This document shows positions 1 through 7,810 of a stretch of 20,533 nucleotides of DNA, one piece after another. The notes below the pieces were generated by a model that was not told where the DNA came from, did no database searches, and saw only the letters and a program-made list of their open reading frames with translations. The stretch is from Megamonas sp. UBA1799 (GTDB taxonomy: Bacteria; Bacillota; Negativicutes; Selenomonadales; Selenomonadaceae), in NCBI GenBank assembly GCA_002319815.1, contig DCFR01000023.1:5228-25760 (forward strand), given 5' to 3'. The position numbers were made by a program, and so were the translations under genes. The stretch's first letter is position 1; every line of letters begins with the position of its first letter.

Positions 1-561
1 CCAGGTAGCATAGGTGCTGAATTTGTAGCCCTTATTATAATCAAATTTTTCTACAGCCTTGATGAGGCCCAGATTTCCCTCCTGAATGAGGTCCAAAAAC
101 AACATACCACGACCGACGTAGCGCTTGGCAATGCTGACGACCAGGCGAAGATTCGCTTCTGCCAGGCGCTTCTGCGCCTCTTCATCGCCCTCTTCCATGC
201 GCTTGGCAAGATAAATCTCCTCCTCTGCATTGAGCAGAGGCACCCGGCCAATCTCTTTGAGATACATGCGTACCGGATCATCAATACTGATTCCCTCCGG
301 AACGCTCAGATCAATATCGACCTCATCATCCGCTTTTTCATTGTCATCATCAGTCTGATCGGTCGGATCATCAATGATATCAATGCCATGTTTGCCAAAA
401 GTGGCGCAAAGTTCATCAAATTCCTCCGGCGATATATCTTTTGTCTGAAACGCGTCAAGAATATCATCATAATTGATACTTCCGCCATTTTTTTTACCCT
501 TATCCAGCAGTCCGTTCAGAACTTCCTGATTTGACAGGGCGATTTTTTTCGTGTCAGCCAT
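1..561 (-). CDS. rpoD: RNA polymerase primary sigma factor RpoD (SigA), N-terminal part, cut by the window edge
   Basis: This is the primary sigma factor, which directs core RNA polymerase to housekeeping promoters. The first 187 codons are present and the frame is still open at base 1, so the rest (remaining region 2, regions 3 and 4) lies outside. An acidic linker is visible at about residues 63-85. Region 1.2 begins near residue 94 (DDPVRMYLKEIGRVPLL), and regions 2.1-2.2 follow at about 112-187, including NLRLVVSIAKRY, DLIQEGNLGL and KFSTYATW. The ATG at 561 is preceded by an AAAGGAGG ribosome site. The gene lies 52 bases after the dnaG stop on the same strand, the usual Firmicute dnaG-rpoD pair, and is probably co-transcribed. 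Region 1.1 looks like the short Firmicute form. Identity is secure from the sequence. Confidence 0.97.
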   Translation of the reverse strand, partial: MADTKKIALSNQEVLNGLLDKGKKNGGSINYDDILDAFQTKDISPEEFDELCATFGKHGIDIIDDPTDQTDDDNEKADDEVDIDLSVPEGISIDDPVRMYLKEIGRVPLLNAEEEIYLAKRMEEGDEEAQKRLAEANLRLVVSIAKRYVGRGMLFLDLIQEGNLGLIKAVEKFDYNKGYKFSTYATW

Positions 562-613
562 TTACTTGCCTCCTTTCATCAAATCTACTGTCGAAAAATA
601 TTGCTTACTCAAT

Positions 614-2413
614 TCACAAATCATCCATTTCTTTTATTTCTTTTTGTATCCGCTGGCTTTCCGCCAGCTCCTGCAGGGCTGCTGTGTCCTGCCCCTCGCG
701 CTCCATTGCATCTGCCCGCAGCCGGTGCTCGTCATAAAGCTGCTTAAGATATTCCCGCCGCAGAACCCGCACACAGTCTTCATAAGCCGTCATAAGATCC
801 TGACCGCCCGGGTCTTCCACCAGCGCACGCGACAATTCCGCCGCCGCTTCCTCACCTAGTTCGTTGATCGCCAGTGCATCCTGAACCGCTTCGCTGCGCT
901 GCAGTCTCTCCGCGAAAAAACGCAGAATCATTCCCTGCAGCCGGTTAGGAAACTGTTCCAGCGGCACCATGGCCGTTAAATGCGCCAAAGCTCCAACATC
1001 CTGCCATACCTGCCGGATGACGATGCGTCCAGCCCGGCACACGGCATTATCTACCTGCCGCACAGCCTGACGCAGCGGCGCCCGCTGCGTCTGTACGGCA
1101 TTCTGCGGCTGTCCGCTATAGCGCCGTATTTCACTCTGAATAATCCCCTCATCAATACCCAGCGTTCGGGTCAGCCGAGCCACATAGGCATTGAGTTCAA
1201 CCGCATTTACGCTTTCTTTCAAAACCGGCAGCACCTGACTCAGCGCGCTGGATTTTCCTTCCAAAGTACTGTAATCCGTATGCTGCAGCACATATTGAAT
1301 CTGATATTCTGCCAGCGGCAGAGCCGTTTTTGTCAGAGCCTGAAAAGCAGCCGCGCCATGTTTCCGGATGAACTCATCCGGATCCTTGCCATCCGGTACA
1401 ATCAGCACCTTCACCTGGGCTCCGGTCTCCCGGACAATGCCCAAGGCCCGAAGTGTCGCTTTCTGTCCGGCGTCATCACTGTCATAGCAAAAATAAATTT
1501 CCGGCGCATACCGCAAAAGTTTACGGCACTGTTCCAGTGTAAACGCCGTTCCCAGAGAAGCCACGACATTTTGAACACCGGCCGCATAGACAGAAATCGC
1601 GTCCATATACCCCTCGACGACAATGGCATAGCCCTCCTGCCGGATCGCCTGATGCGCCCGGTCCAGCCCAAACAGCAGCCGCCGTTTGTTAAAAAGAACC
1701 GTCTCAGGGGAATTCAGATATTTTGGCAGACCCTCATCAAGAACGCGTCCGCCAAAACCAACCACATGCCCGCGCTCATCCGCAATAGGAATCATGACCC
1801 GATTGCGGAAACGGTCATAGACCCCGCTGCCCGACTGTTTTTTCAGAACCAGCCCGCTTTCCAACAAAAGCGACTCGCTGATCCCGCGCCGGACAAAAGC
1901 ATCATGAAGCTTTTCATAAGCATCCGGCGCAAAGCCCAGCTGAAACGCCGCAATGGTATCCTCCCGGATATCGCGCGACGCAAAATACGCTTTTGCCGGT
2001 ATGCCATACCGTGTTCTCGTCAGACAGCTGTGGAAAAAATCGCGGGCCATTTCCTGTATCTTGCGCAAATCGGCAATTCTCTGCTCTTTCGCGAGCTCCT
2101 GCCCCGTTTTTTCCTGCTGTGGCAGCGAAATATTCAGCTTCTCAGCTTGTAATTTAATTGCCTCAAAATAAGAAACATTTTCAATCAGCGATAAAAACTT
2201 AAACACATTTCCACCGGCGTGACAGCCGAAGCAATAAAAAAAGCCCTGATCAGGGACGACCGAAAATGATGGCGTTTTTTCCTGATGGAAAGGACAACAG
2301 CCCCAATACCGGTTTCCTTTTCGTTTGAGAGGCACATAAGACGCCACCACACTGAGGATGTCGGATTCGGAGCGTACCCGCTCAACAAATTCATCCATAG
2401 CCTCGCTTCGCAT
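614..2413 (-). CDS. dnaG: DNA primase DnaG
   Basis: DNA primase makes the RNA primers for chromosome replication. The protein is 599 residues, close to the usual 590-620. The N-terminal CHC2 zinc finger has Cys40, His43, Cys61 and Cys64 (CPFH ... CFGC). The RNA polymerase/Toprim core follows, with the Glu motif VVEGYMD at about 264-271 and the acidic DSDD at about 311-314. The C-terminal helicase-binding region is divergent, as is normal. I chose the ATG at 2413 because GGTGGAG sits at good spacing before it. An in-frame GTG at 2425 would add four residues, but its possible ribosome site is too close. An ATG at 2398 is a third option. rpoD follows 52 bases downstream. Confidence 0.97.
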   Translation of the reverse strand: MRSEAMDEFVERVRSESDILSVVASYVPLKRKGNRYWGCCPFHQEKTPSFSVVPDQGFFYCFGCHAGGNVFKFLSLIENVSYFEAIKLQAEKLNISLPQQEKTGQELAKEQRIADLRKIQEMARDFFHSCLTRTRYGIPAKAYFASRDIREDTIAAFQLGFAPDAYEKLHDAFVRRGISESLLLESGLVLKKQSGSGVYDRFRNRVMIPIADERGHVVGFGGRVLDEGLPKYLNSPETVLFNKRRLLFGLDRAHQAIRQEGYAIVVEGYMDAISVYAAGVQNVVASLGTAFTLEQCRKLLRYAPEIYFCYDSDDAGQKATLRALGIVRETGAQVKVLIVPDGKDPDEFIRKHGAAAFQALTKTALPLAEYQIQYVLQHTDYSTLEGKSSALSQVLPVLKESVNAVELNAYVARLTRTLGIDEGIIQSEIRRYSGQPQNAVQTQRAPLRQAVRQVDNAVCRAGRIVIRQVWQDVGALAHLTAMVPLEQFPNRLQGMILRFFAERLQRSEAVQDALAINELGEEAAAELSRALVEDPGGQDLMTAYEDCVRVLRREYLKQLYDEHRLRADAMEREGQDTAALQELAESQRIQKEIKEMDDL

Positions 2414-2497
2414 GTTCGTCTCCACCCTCTACCGCATAAGTCCATCAAAAAAACATCCAGATTTCATAAATTCGCGATGTGTCAAAAATATCCTTCT

Positions 2498-2527
2498 TTT
2501 ATCCATAAATTATTTTCTTTTTTTCAA
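2498..2527 (-). promoter_or_regulatory. Possible sigma-A promoter for dnaG-rpoD
   Basis: On the minus strand a TTGAAA (-35) is followed after 18 bases by GATAAA (-10), giving a start near 2491 and a leader of about 78 bases before the dnaG ATG. The -10 match is only four of six, and the stretch is very AT-rich, so chance matches are likely. Confidence 0.35.
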
Positions 2528-2619
2528 AACACATCATCGAATGAGCTTTACTATGTTATATTCCATATAAATTAAAAATATCCTTTTTTTCCTCTGGGGA
2601 ATCTGATAATTTTTTCCAA

Positions 2620-2746
2620 TAAATAATGACTTAGTTCAGATGACAGTTTAACGTCGCCTGAATGGCAACTGAATGTATGCAGGAACTTAACCGTCCTTTC
2701 CGCACCGCTTGTTAAGGCGAATGCAGGAGAGCGAGTTCGTCATTTG
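2620..2746. ncRNA. Possible structured RNA or palindromic element between dgt and dnaG
   Basis: This non-coding stretch of about 125 bases is less AT-rich than the promoter region beside it and contains several nested complementary segments. AATGAC (2625-2630) pairs with GTCATT (2739-2744) to close the element. TTCAG (2635-2639) pairs with CTGAA (2658-2662), with a further GAC/GUC pairing inside. CTTAAC (2686-2691) pairs with GTTAAG (2711-2716). ATGCAGGA occurs twice, at 2677-2684 and 2721-2728. I do not recognise a known riboswitch, 6S, SRP or tmRNA signature. The strand is undecided. On the minus strand the element lies directly after the dgt terminator; on the plus strand no U-tailed terminator follows. 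It could also be a small repeat element. Confidence 0.3.
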
Positions 2747-2776
2747 AAAAAGAAGAGAAGCCGGCGAACCGGCTTC
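2745..2776 (-). terminator. Intrinsic terminator of dgt
   Basis: GAAGCCGG (2757-2764) and CCGGCTTC (2769-2776) form an 8-bp GC-rich stem with a 4-base loop. On the minus strand it is followed by CTCTTCTTTTTC. It begins about 15 bases past the dgt stop codon. Confidence 0.8.
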
Positions 2777-2790
2777 CTATAACCGAAAAT

Positions 2791-3786
2791 TTAAATCATA
2801 AAGCCAACCGGCGGAATAAAAATCCGGTGAAAAAGCTGCACCGCATAACTGTCTGTCAGCCCCGCTACATAATCGACCACCACCTGCTGCCGCCCCCAGC
2901 GTTCCTCCCGGTGCAAAAATTCCGCCGGCAAATCCTCAAAATGCCGCAGGAAATGACCGTATAACTCCCGCAGGACAAAACCGGCCTGTTCACGTTCATT
3001 GGCCAGACGGGGCGAATGATAGATGCGGTCAAACATAAACTGCCGAAAATCCGCCATCGCTGCCGCCATAGAAGCAGACTGACAAATATCCTGCTCCTCC
3101 CCGGAAGTCAAAATTGCATCCGACACCAGCCCGGTAATCATCTCCGAATGCGCCGTGCCAATCGTCCGGCGCACTACGGCCGGCAGGTCCTGTGGCGTCA
3201 ACAGGCCGGCCCGGAGACTGTCATCATAATCATGACAGAGATACGCAATGCGGTCCGCCAGATGCACCAAACGTCCTTCCAACGTTTTCGGGCTATGCGG
3301 TCCGGTATGATTTAAGATGCCGTCTTTGACCTCAAAGGTCAGATTCAGTCCCCGGCCTTCTCGTTCCAGATACTCAACCACCCGCAAACTTTGCTCATTA
3401 TGGGCGAAATGACCGCTCAGCTCATTCATCACCGCTTCCCCCGAATGGCCAAACGGCGTATGCCCCACATCATGTCCCAGCGCGATAGCCTCTGTGAGAT
3501 CTTCATTCAGCCGCAGCCCGCGCGCGATCGTCCGGGCAATCTGCGCCACTTCCAAGCTGTGCGTCATACGCGTGCGGTAATGGTCACCCGACATGATATA
3601 GACCTGTGTTTTATGTTTCAGCCGCCGAAAGGATTTAGAATGTAAAATACGGTCCCGGTCCCGCTGGTAGGCCGTGCGATACGGACAGGCATCCAACGGA
3701 TCTTTACGTCGGCTTTCCCGGCTTTTTGCCGCCTGCGGCGACAAAATCTGATATTCCAATTCTTCGCTGTGCTCTCGTATATTCAT
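2791..3786 (-). CDS. dgt: Deoxyguanosinetriphosphate triphosphohydrolase-like protein (HD domain dNTPase)
   Basis: This is a cytoplasmic dNTP triphosphohydrolase of the Dgt/HD family, which cleaves dNTPs to nucleosides and tripolyphosphate. Related enzymes can act on several dNTPs, so the exact substrate cannot be read from sequence. The 331 residues match the short dGTPase-like subgroup. HD-domain metal ligands are visible: His76 (MTHSLEV), His105-Asp106 (GHDVGHTPFGH) and His129 (HNEQSLRVVEYLE). The family opening CPYRTAYQRDRDRILHS is at about 34-50. I chose the ATG at 3786 (MNIREHSEEL) because AAAGGTGG lies nine bases upstream; the in-frame GTG at 3795 is too close to it. The gene has its own terminator and probably its own promoter, so it appears to be a single-gene unit upstream of dnaG-rpoD. 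Confidence 0.92.
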   Translation of the reverse strand: MNIREHSEELEYQILSPQAAKSRESRRKDPLDACPYRTAYQRDRDRILHSKSFRRLKHKTQVYIMSGDHYRTRMTHSLEVAQIARTIARGLRLNEDLTEAIALGHDVGHTPFGHSGEAVMNELSGHFAHNEQSLRVVEYLEREGRGLNLTFEVKDGILNHTGPHSPKTLEGRLVHLADRIAYLCHDYDDSLRAGLLTPQDLPAVVRRTIGTAHSEMITGLVSDAILTSGEEQDICQSASMAAAMADFRQFMFDRIYHSPRLANEREQAGFVLRELYGHFLRHFEDLPAEFLHREERWGRQQVVVDYVAGLTDSYAVQLFHRIFIPPVGFMI

Positions 3787-3817
3787 CACGACCACCCACC
3801 TTTTTTCAGATACTTCT

Positions 3818-3823
3818 ATTATA
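3818..3823 (-). promoter_or_regulatory. -10 element of a dgt promoter
   Basis: A perfect TATAAT on the minus strand lies 32 bases before the dgt ATG, predicting a start near 3811. No convincing -35 is visible at 17 bases (GGTTTT). Confidence 0.5.
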
Positions 3824-3875
3824 CTACAGTCTGTCTATGAAAAACCTGTTCCCACCGCTGCGGCCCATGACTTTT

Positions 3876-3904
3876 TTGCAAAAAACTACCGCATGCAGTA
3901 TGAT
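3876..3904 (+). promoter_or_regulatory. Sigma-A promoter of the LptA-like gene
   Basis: TTGCAA (3876-3881) and TATGAT (3899-3904) are separated by exactly 17 bases, each matching consensus at five of six positions. The predicted start is near 3911, giving a leader of about 40 bases that contains the AAAGGAG ribosome site. Confidence 0.8.
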
Positions 3905-3950
3905 AGAAGAAAGATGAAAAAATGTAACTGCCTAAAGGAGATAAAAATCA

Positions 3951-4430
3951 ATGAAATCATTTCGCATTGCGCTGTTTTCCCTGCTGACCTTGCTGCTGCT
4001 GAGCAGTCTTGCTTTTGCCGCCAAACCCGTGATCAGCTCTGATTCCAACTATCTGGACATCAACACCGGCCGCTATATTCTCGAGGGGCACGTCCGGGTA
4101 GAAGTCAACGGCCGCACCATCACTGCCGACAAAGCGCAGGTGAGTCTCATGTCGCTTGAAGTCTGGGCGCAGGGAAATATCACGGTGACCCAGGACGATA
4201 TCAGCTTCAAGGGCGACAGCTGCTATGTCAGCGGCAACGATAAAGAAGCCGCCATTAACGGCCATACCGATTTTGACCGCACCGACCTGAACATTCGCGC
4301 CGATCATGCCAAATTCAACTGGAACACGAAAATCGCCAATTTTGATGATAATGTCATTCTGACGCAAAAGGACAAGGTAAGCCATCTGGATCATCTGCGT
4401 TATAATGTTGTTGCAAACGAGATTTTATAA
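3951..4430 (+). CDS. LptA/OstA-like periplasmic protein
   Basis: This is a small exported protein with an OstA/LptA-type beta-jellyroll, the fold that carries lipopolysaccharide across the periplasm in the Lpt system. Residues 1-23 form a signal peptide (basic start, a long Leu-rich stretch, then AFA before the cleavage site). The remaining 136 residues show the repeating strand pattern of the family: YILEGHVRVEVNGRTITADKA, then similar turns through GNITVTQDDISFKGD and NIRADHAKFN. At 159 residues it is slightly shorter than E. coli LptA (185). The ATG follows AAAGGAG with 10-base spacing. It is transcribed alone, away from any lptB, lptC or kdo genes in this window. An outer-membrane-type protein among Firmicute core genes points to Negativicutes. 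It could be an LptA paralog rather than the main bridge protein. Confidence 0.8.
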   Translation: MKSFRIALFSLLTLLLLSSLAFAAKPVISSDSNYLDINTGRYILEGHVRVEVNGRTITADKAQVSLMSLEVWAQGNITVTQDDISFKGDSCYVSGNDKEAAINGHTDFDRTDLNIRADHAKFNWNTKIANFDDNVILTQKDKVSHLDHLRYNVVANEIL

Positions 4431-4472
4431 GAACGCCGGCTTCCTCTGGTCAGATGAATATATAATATTGTT

Positions 4473-4517
4473 AAAAAAGTTCCTCCTGCACACAACCTGC
4501 GCAGGAGGAACTTTTTT
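4473..4517. terminator. Bidirectional terminator between the LptA-like gene and glyS
   Basis: The arms at 4473-4489 and 4501-4517 are a perfect 17-bp inverted repeat around an 11-base loop. The core is GTTCCTCCTGC/GCAGGAGGAAC, flanked by six A and six T. It gives a U-run on either strand, so it can end both the plus-strand LptA-like transcript and the minus-strand glyQS transcript. Confidence 0.93.
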
Positions 4518-4527
4518 ACTGCCAAAA

Positions 4528-6591
4528 TTATTTGTCCAGCACAATCTGACTGAAATCAGCCACCCGGCGAATGAGATCATCCACCGATTTCAAAAGTCCC
4601 AGACGATTATTTCTGATTTTTTCATCCTTATCCATGACCATCACTGCCGTAAAAAAGACGTCAATCGGAGCGGCCAGATCTTCCAATGCATCGAGCGCAC
4701 CGGTATAATCCTGCCCTTGAATCAGACTGGCAACGGCACTGTCAGCGGAAGTATACGCCTGATACAGCGCCTTTTCCTCATCGGTTCCCAGCAGCGATGC
4801 ATCCACCACAGCGGACGGAGCCTGCCGGGCCAGATTGCCGGCCCGCACAAATGCCTGAATGGTTCCGGTCATATCACGCTGCAGAGCTGCGTCCACTGCC
4901 TGCGCCCGCAGGTAAACCAGATACACATCATCGACGTCGGTCAATACCGCGTCAATCACATCATAGCGAATGCCGGCATCGCCCAGCACATTTTTCAGCC
5001 GCAGCCGGATAAAATCAGCGACATCTCCCTGCATTTTAGCGCGAGCGCCGGCCTCTTGCATGCCCAGCATATCCATTTCATAAGCAACCAGATCCGAAAG
5101 ATGAATGCTGTATTTTGCTTCAATCAGCATGTTCACCAGCCCCAGCGCCTGCCGGCGCAAAGCGAAGGGATCCTGCGAACCGGTTGGAATCATGCCGCGG
5201 CTGAAGGTTGCCACCAGATTATCAAGCTTATCCGCCATACTCACAATGCGCCCGGCCGTTGTCTTTGGCGCAGCATCGCCGGCAAAGCGCGGCAGGTAAT
5301 GCTCATCAATTGCCTGCGCTACTTCCGGAGTTTCTCCGTCCAGCAGAGCATAGGCACGGCCCATAACGCCCTGCAGTTCGGTAAACTCCGTAACCATTCC
5401 CGTAACCAGATCAGCCTTGGCCAGTCTGGCTGCCCGCAGCGCATTCTTCTTCTCTTCGCTGCTGACCGCCGCCAGCGCATCGCTGATCCGATCGGCTAGC
5501 TTCACCAAACGGCCCGCTTTGTCATAAATCGTACCCAGCCCTTCCTGAAAGACAACCGTTTTAAGTTTCTCCAGATGCTGTTCCAGTGATTTTTTGCGGT
5601 CCTCGTCAAAAAAGAACTGAGCATCAGCCAGACGGGCACGCAGAACGCGTTCATTGCCATGCTGCACGATATCAAGATGTTCCTTGCCGCCATTACGCAC
5701 CGTAATAAACAGCGGCAGCAGCTTGCCGGCGGCATCTTTGACCGGAAAATACCGCTGATGATCCCGCATCGGCGTGATGACTGCTTCCGGCGGCAGCCGG
5801 AGATATTTCTCCTCAAAATGGCCGCAAAGCGCCGTCGGGTATTCCACTAAATAGGTGACTTCCTCCAACAGCTCCTCTGTAATCTCCGCTTTTCCGCTGT
5901 TGGCCGCCGCCGCGGCATGAATCTGCTCCCGAATCATCGTGCGCCGCCGGTCTGGATCGACGATCACAAACTGTTTTTCACAAGCCTGTTCATAATCTGC
6001 CGCCCGGTCAATGTTGAAATTCCCCTGACTCAGAAAACGGTGCCCACGCGACACCCGACCAGACTGCACCGCCGCCACAGAAAAAGGAACGATTTCCGTA
6101 TCATATAAAGCCACAATCCAGCGCAGCGGACGAATAAACTTAAAGTCAAGACTTCCCCAACGCATATTATTAGGAAAGCTCAGGCCGCAAATGAGCCCGG
6201 TCAGCAGTTCCGGCAGCAGCACCGACGTAGCCTTCCCCGTCTCATGCACCATGGCATAAACATAGCCATCCTTCGTTACCAGATCCTGCGGCGCTACCTT
6301 TTGCCCGCGTGCAAAGCCTTGTGCCGCCTTCGTCGGATTCCCTTCAGCATCAAAGGCTGCCTGTACCGACGGGCCGCGTTTTTCACTGGAAATATCCGGT
6401 TGGTTTTCCGCCAGCCCCTTGACACAAAGCGCGGTCCGGCGCGGTGTTCCCAACGTTTTCACGCTTTCATACGGCAGCCGGAGCTCCGCCATCGCCTTGA
6501 CCGCATTTTCCTTTAACTGCTGCAAAATGCCCGGCATCGCATGAGCCGGCACTTCTTCGGTTCCAATTTCCAACAATAAATCCTTACTCAT
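4528..6591 (-). CDS. glyS: Glycyl-tRNA synthetase beta subunit
   Basis: This is the tRNA-binding beta subunit of the alpha2-beta2 bacterial glycyl-tRNA synthetase. At 687 residues it nearly equals E. coli GlyS (689). It opens with the family start MSKDLLLEIGTEEVPAHAM. The middle contains typical GlyS blocks such as RWIVALYD, PMRDHQRYFPV and FFFDEDRKKSLEQHLEKLK. The C-terminal DALR-type anticodon-binding region follows (IDVFFTAVMVMDKDEKIRNNRL). The reading frame extends further upstream, but the ATG at 6591 is the start: it matches the family N-terminus, has AAGGGGG upstream, and overlaps the glyQ stop as ATGA. This overlap suggests translational coupling that would keep the two subunits balanced. 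Expression is controlled by the T-box upstream of glyQ. Confidence 0.97.
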   Translation of the reverse strand: MSKDLLLEIGTEEVPAHAMPGILQQLKENAVKAMAELRLPYESVKTLGTPRRTALCVKGLAENQPDISSEKRGPSVQAAFDAEGNPTKAAQGFARGQKVAPQDLVTKDGYVYAMVHETGKATSVLLPELLTGLICGLSFPNNMRWGSLDFKFIRPLRWIVALYDTEIVPFSVAAVQSGRVSRGHRFLSQGNFNIDRAADYEQACEKQFVIVDPDRRRTMIREQIHAAAAANSGKAEITEELLEEVTYLVEYPTALCGHFEEKYLRLPPEAVITPMRDHQRYFPVKDAAGKLLPLFITVRNGGKEHLDIVQHGNERVLRARLADAQFFFDEDRKKSLEQHLEKLKTVVFQEGLGTIYDKAGRLVKLADRISDALAAVSSEEKKNALRAARLAKADLVTGMVTEFTELQGVMGRAYALLDGETPEVAQAIDEHYLPRFAGDAAPKTTAGRIVSMADKLDNLVATFSRGMIPTGSQDPFALRRQALGLVNMLIEAKYSIHLSDLVAYEMDMLGMQEAGARAKMQGDVADFIRLRLKNVLGDAGIRYDVIDAVLTDVDDVYLVYLRAQAVDAALQRDMTGTIQAFVRAGNLARQAPSAVVDASLLGTDEEKALYQAYTSADSAVASLIQGQDYTGALDALEDLAAPIDVFFTAVMVMDKDEKIRNNRLGLLKSVDDLIRRVADFSQIVLDK

Positions 6592-7469
6592 GCCCGTATC
6601 CCCCTTTTCAGCATCGGATAGCCCAACTTTTCCCGCTGCGCCAGATAACACTGCGCGCAGAGACGGGCAAGCTTTCTCACCCGGCCGATATAAGCCGTAC
6701 GTTCCGATACGCTGATTGCACCGCGCGCATCCAGCAGATTGAATGTATGCGAACATTTCAACACATAATCATACGCCGGATGCACATAACCGAGATCAAT
6801 GACCCGAACGGCCTCCTTCTCATATTTTTCAAAGAGGTCAAACAGCAGGGCTTCATCCGACAGCTCAAAAGCATACGTGGACTGCTCAAACTCATTCTGG
6901 TGAAAAATATCGCCATACGTGCAGCCATCTGTCCATTGGATGTCATAAACATTTTCAACGCCCTGAATATACATCGCCAGGCGTTCCAGTCCATAGGTAA
7001 TCTCTGAAGCGACCGGCTGAATATCCTGACTGCCAACCTGTTGGAAATACGTAAACTGGGTAATTTCCATCCCATCCAGCCAGACTTCCCAGCCGAGTCC
7101 CCAGGCCCCCAGCGTCGGCGACTCCCAGTTATCCTCAACGAAGCGGATATCGTGCTGTTTCGGATCAATACCCAGCCGTTCCAGACTCGCGAGATAAAGC
7201 TCCTGGATATTATCCGGCGACGGCTTCATAATCACCTGAAACTGATGATGCTGAAAGAGCCGGTTCGGATTTTCTCCATAGCGGCCATCGGCCGGACGGC
7301 GCGACGGCTCCACATAGGCAACATGCCACGGCTCCGGTCCCAGTACCCGGAGAAACGTTGATGGATTCATCGTACCCGCGCCTTTTTCCACGTCATATGG
7401 CTCTGCTAAAATACAGCCCTGTTCCGACCAGAATTTTTGCAGCGCCAGGATGATTTCCTGAAACTTCAT
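6588..7469 (-). CDS. glyQ: Glycyl-tRNA synthetase alpha subunit
   Basis: This is the catalytic alpha subunit, which activates glycine with ATP and, with GlyS, charges tRNA-Gly. The 293 residues are close to the usual length. It starts MKFQEIILALQKFWSEQGC, and class II signature blocks follow: GAGTMNPSTFLRVLGPEPW, YVEPSRRPADGRYGENPNR and EDNWESPTLGAWGLGWEVW. The open frame continues upstream through the T-box terminator. The ATG at 7469 is the true start because AGGAGGG lies about nine bases before it and family alignment begins there. The last four bases overlap glyS. The alpha2-beta2 form is typical of most bacteria but differs from the single-chain enzyme of some Firmicutes. Confidence 0.97.
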   Translation of the reverse strand: MKFQEIILALQKFWSEQGCILAEPYDVEKGAGTMNPSTFLRVLGPEPWHVAYVEPSRRPADGRYGENPNRLFQHHQFQVIMKPSPDNIQELYLASLERLGIDPKQHDIRFVEDNWESPTLGAWGLGWEVWLDGMEITQFTYFQQVGSQDIQPVASEITYGLERLAMYIQGVENVYDIQWTDGCTYGDIFHQNEFEQSTYAFELSDEALLFDLFEKYEKEAVRVIDLGYVHPAYDYVLKCSHTFNLLDARGAISVSERTAYIGRVRKLARLCAQCYLAQREKLGYPMLKRGIRA

Positions 7470-7485
7470 AAATATACACCCTCCT

Positions 7486-7680
7486 AAAAAAATAAAAAAT
7501 CCCGTCCCTGTAACATCGTTCGTTACAGGGACGGGATATGCTTCCCGCGGTTCCACCCTGATTGGCCTTACGGCCCGCCTTCATAAGAAGAAACAGCTCC
7601 CGAGCGCCTTTCACCCCATTGACGGCCTCACACCATCGCCATCTCGCTTCTGCAGGATTACTCCTTCTCGTTCATCGCTA
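7486..7680 (-). promoter_or_regulatory. Glycine-specific T-box leader of glyQS
   Basis: On the minus strand the conserved T-box sequence AGGGTGGAACCGCG lies just before a strong terminator (TCCCTGTAAC and GTTACAGGGA arms, then a long T run near 7486-7500). Stem I lies upstream, with an AGCGAGATGGCGATGG stretch. The likely specifier is GGC, a glycine codon, at 7608-7606, just before GCTCG, which can pair with CGAG near the base of stem I. Uncharged tRNA-Gly binding would stabilise the antiterminator and allow glyQS transcription. The identity of the downstream genes confirms the amino acid. Confidence 0.95.
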
Positions 7681-7686
7681 AATGTA

Positions 7687-7715
7687 AGTGTAACAAATCC
7701 CTATACGCTTGTCAA
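7687..7715 (-). promoter_or_regulatory. Promoter of the T-box/glyQS transcript
   Basis: On the minus strand a perfect TTGACA (7715-7710) is followed after 17 bases by TACACT (7692-7687), with a TG extension before the -10. The predicted start near 7680 is where the T-box leader begins. Confidence 0.85.
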
Positions 7716-7740
7716 CGCCCAACGGGCCAAACCCAATGAA

Positions 7741-7769
7741 TTGACAGCACTTTTCCTTAATGGTATGAT
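7741..7769 (+). promoter_or_regulatory. Sigma-A promoter of the DUF6056-like gene
   Basis: A perfect TTGACA (7741-7746) is followed after 17 bases by TATGAT (7764-7769), with TGG just before the -10 as an extended element. It runs divergently from the glyQS promoter, whose -35 begins 26 bases away. The predicted start is near 7776. Confidence 0.85.
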
Positions 7770-7796
7770 TAAAAAGTTCTAATAATTCATCTTTAC

Positions 7797-7802
7797 AGGA
7801 GG
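7797..7802 (+). promoter_or_regulatory. Ribosome binding site deciding the TTG start at 7811
   Basis: A full AGGAGG stands eight bases before a TTG codon at 7811. No ATG or GTG in that frame is as well placed, so TTG is taken as the start. The site lies in the 3' arm of an AT-rich inverted repeat, AAAAAGTTC (7771-7779) and GAACTTTTT (7802-7810). Confidence 0.75.
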
Positions 7803-7810
7803 AACTTTTT

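Noticed and set aside
980..2152. 390-codon open frame on the plus strand opposite dnaG
   Set aside because: It lies wholly antisense to a clear primase gene, has no recognisable protein features and no ribosome site. It is a shadow of dnaG codon usage.
2480..2485. Perfect TTGACA on the minus strand before dnaG
   Set aside because: No acceptable -10 lies 15-19 bases downstream, so it was not called as a promoter.
4405..5499. 364-codon open frame on the plus strand opposite glyS
   Set aside because: It overlaps the end of the LptA-like gene, runs through its terminator and lies antisense to glyS; the translation looks random.
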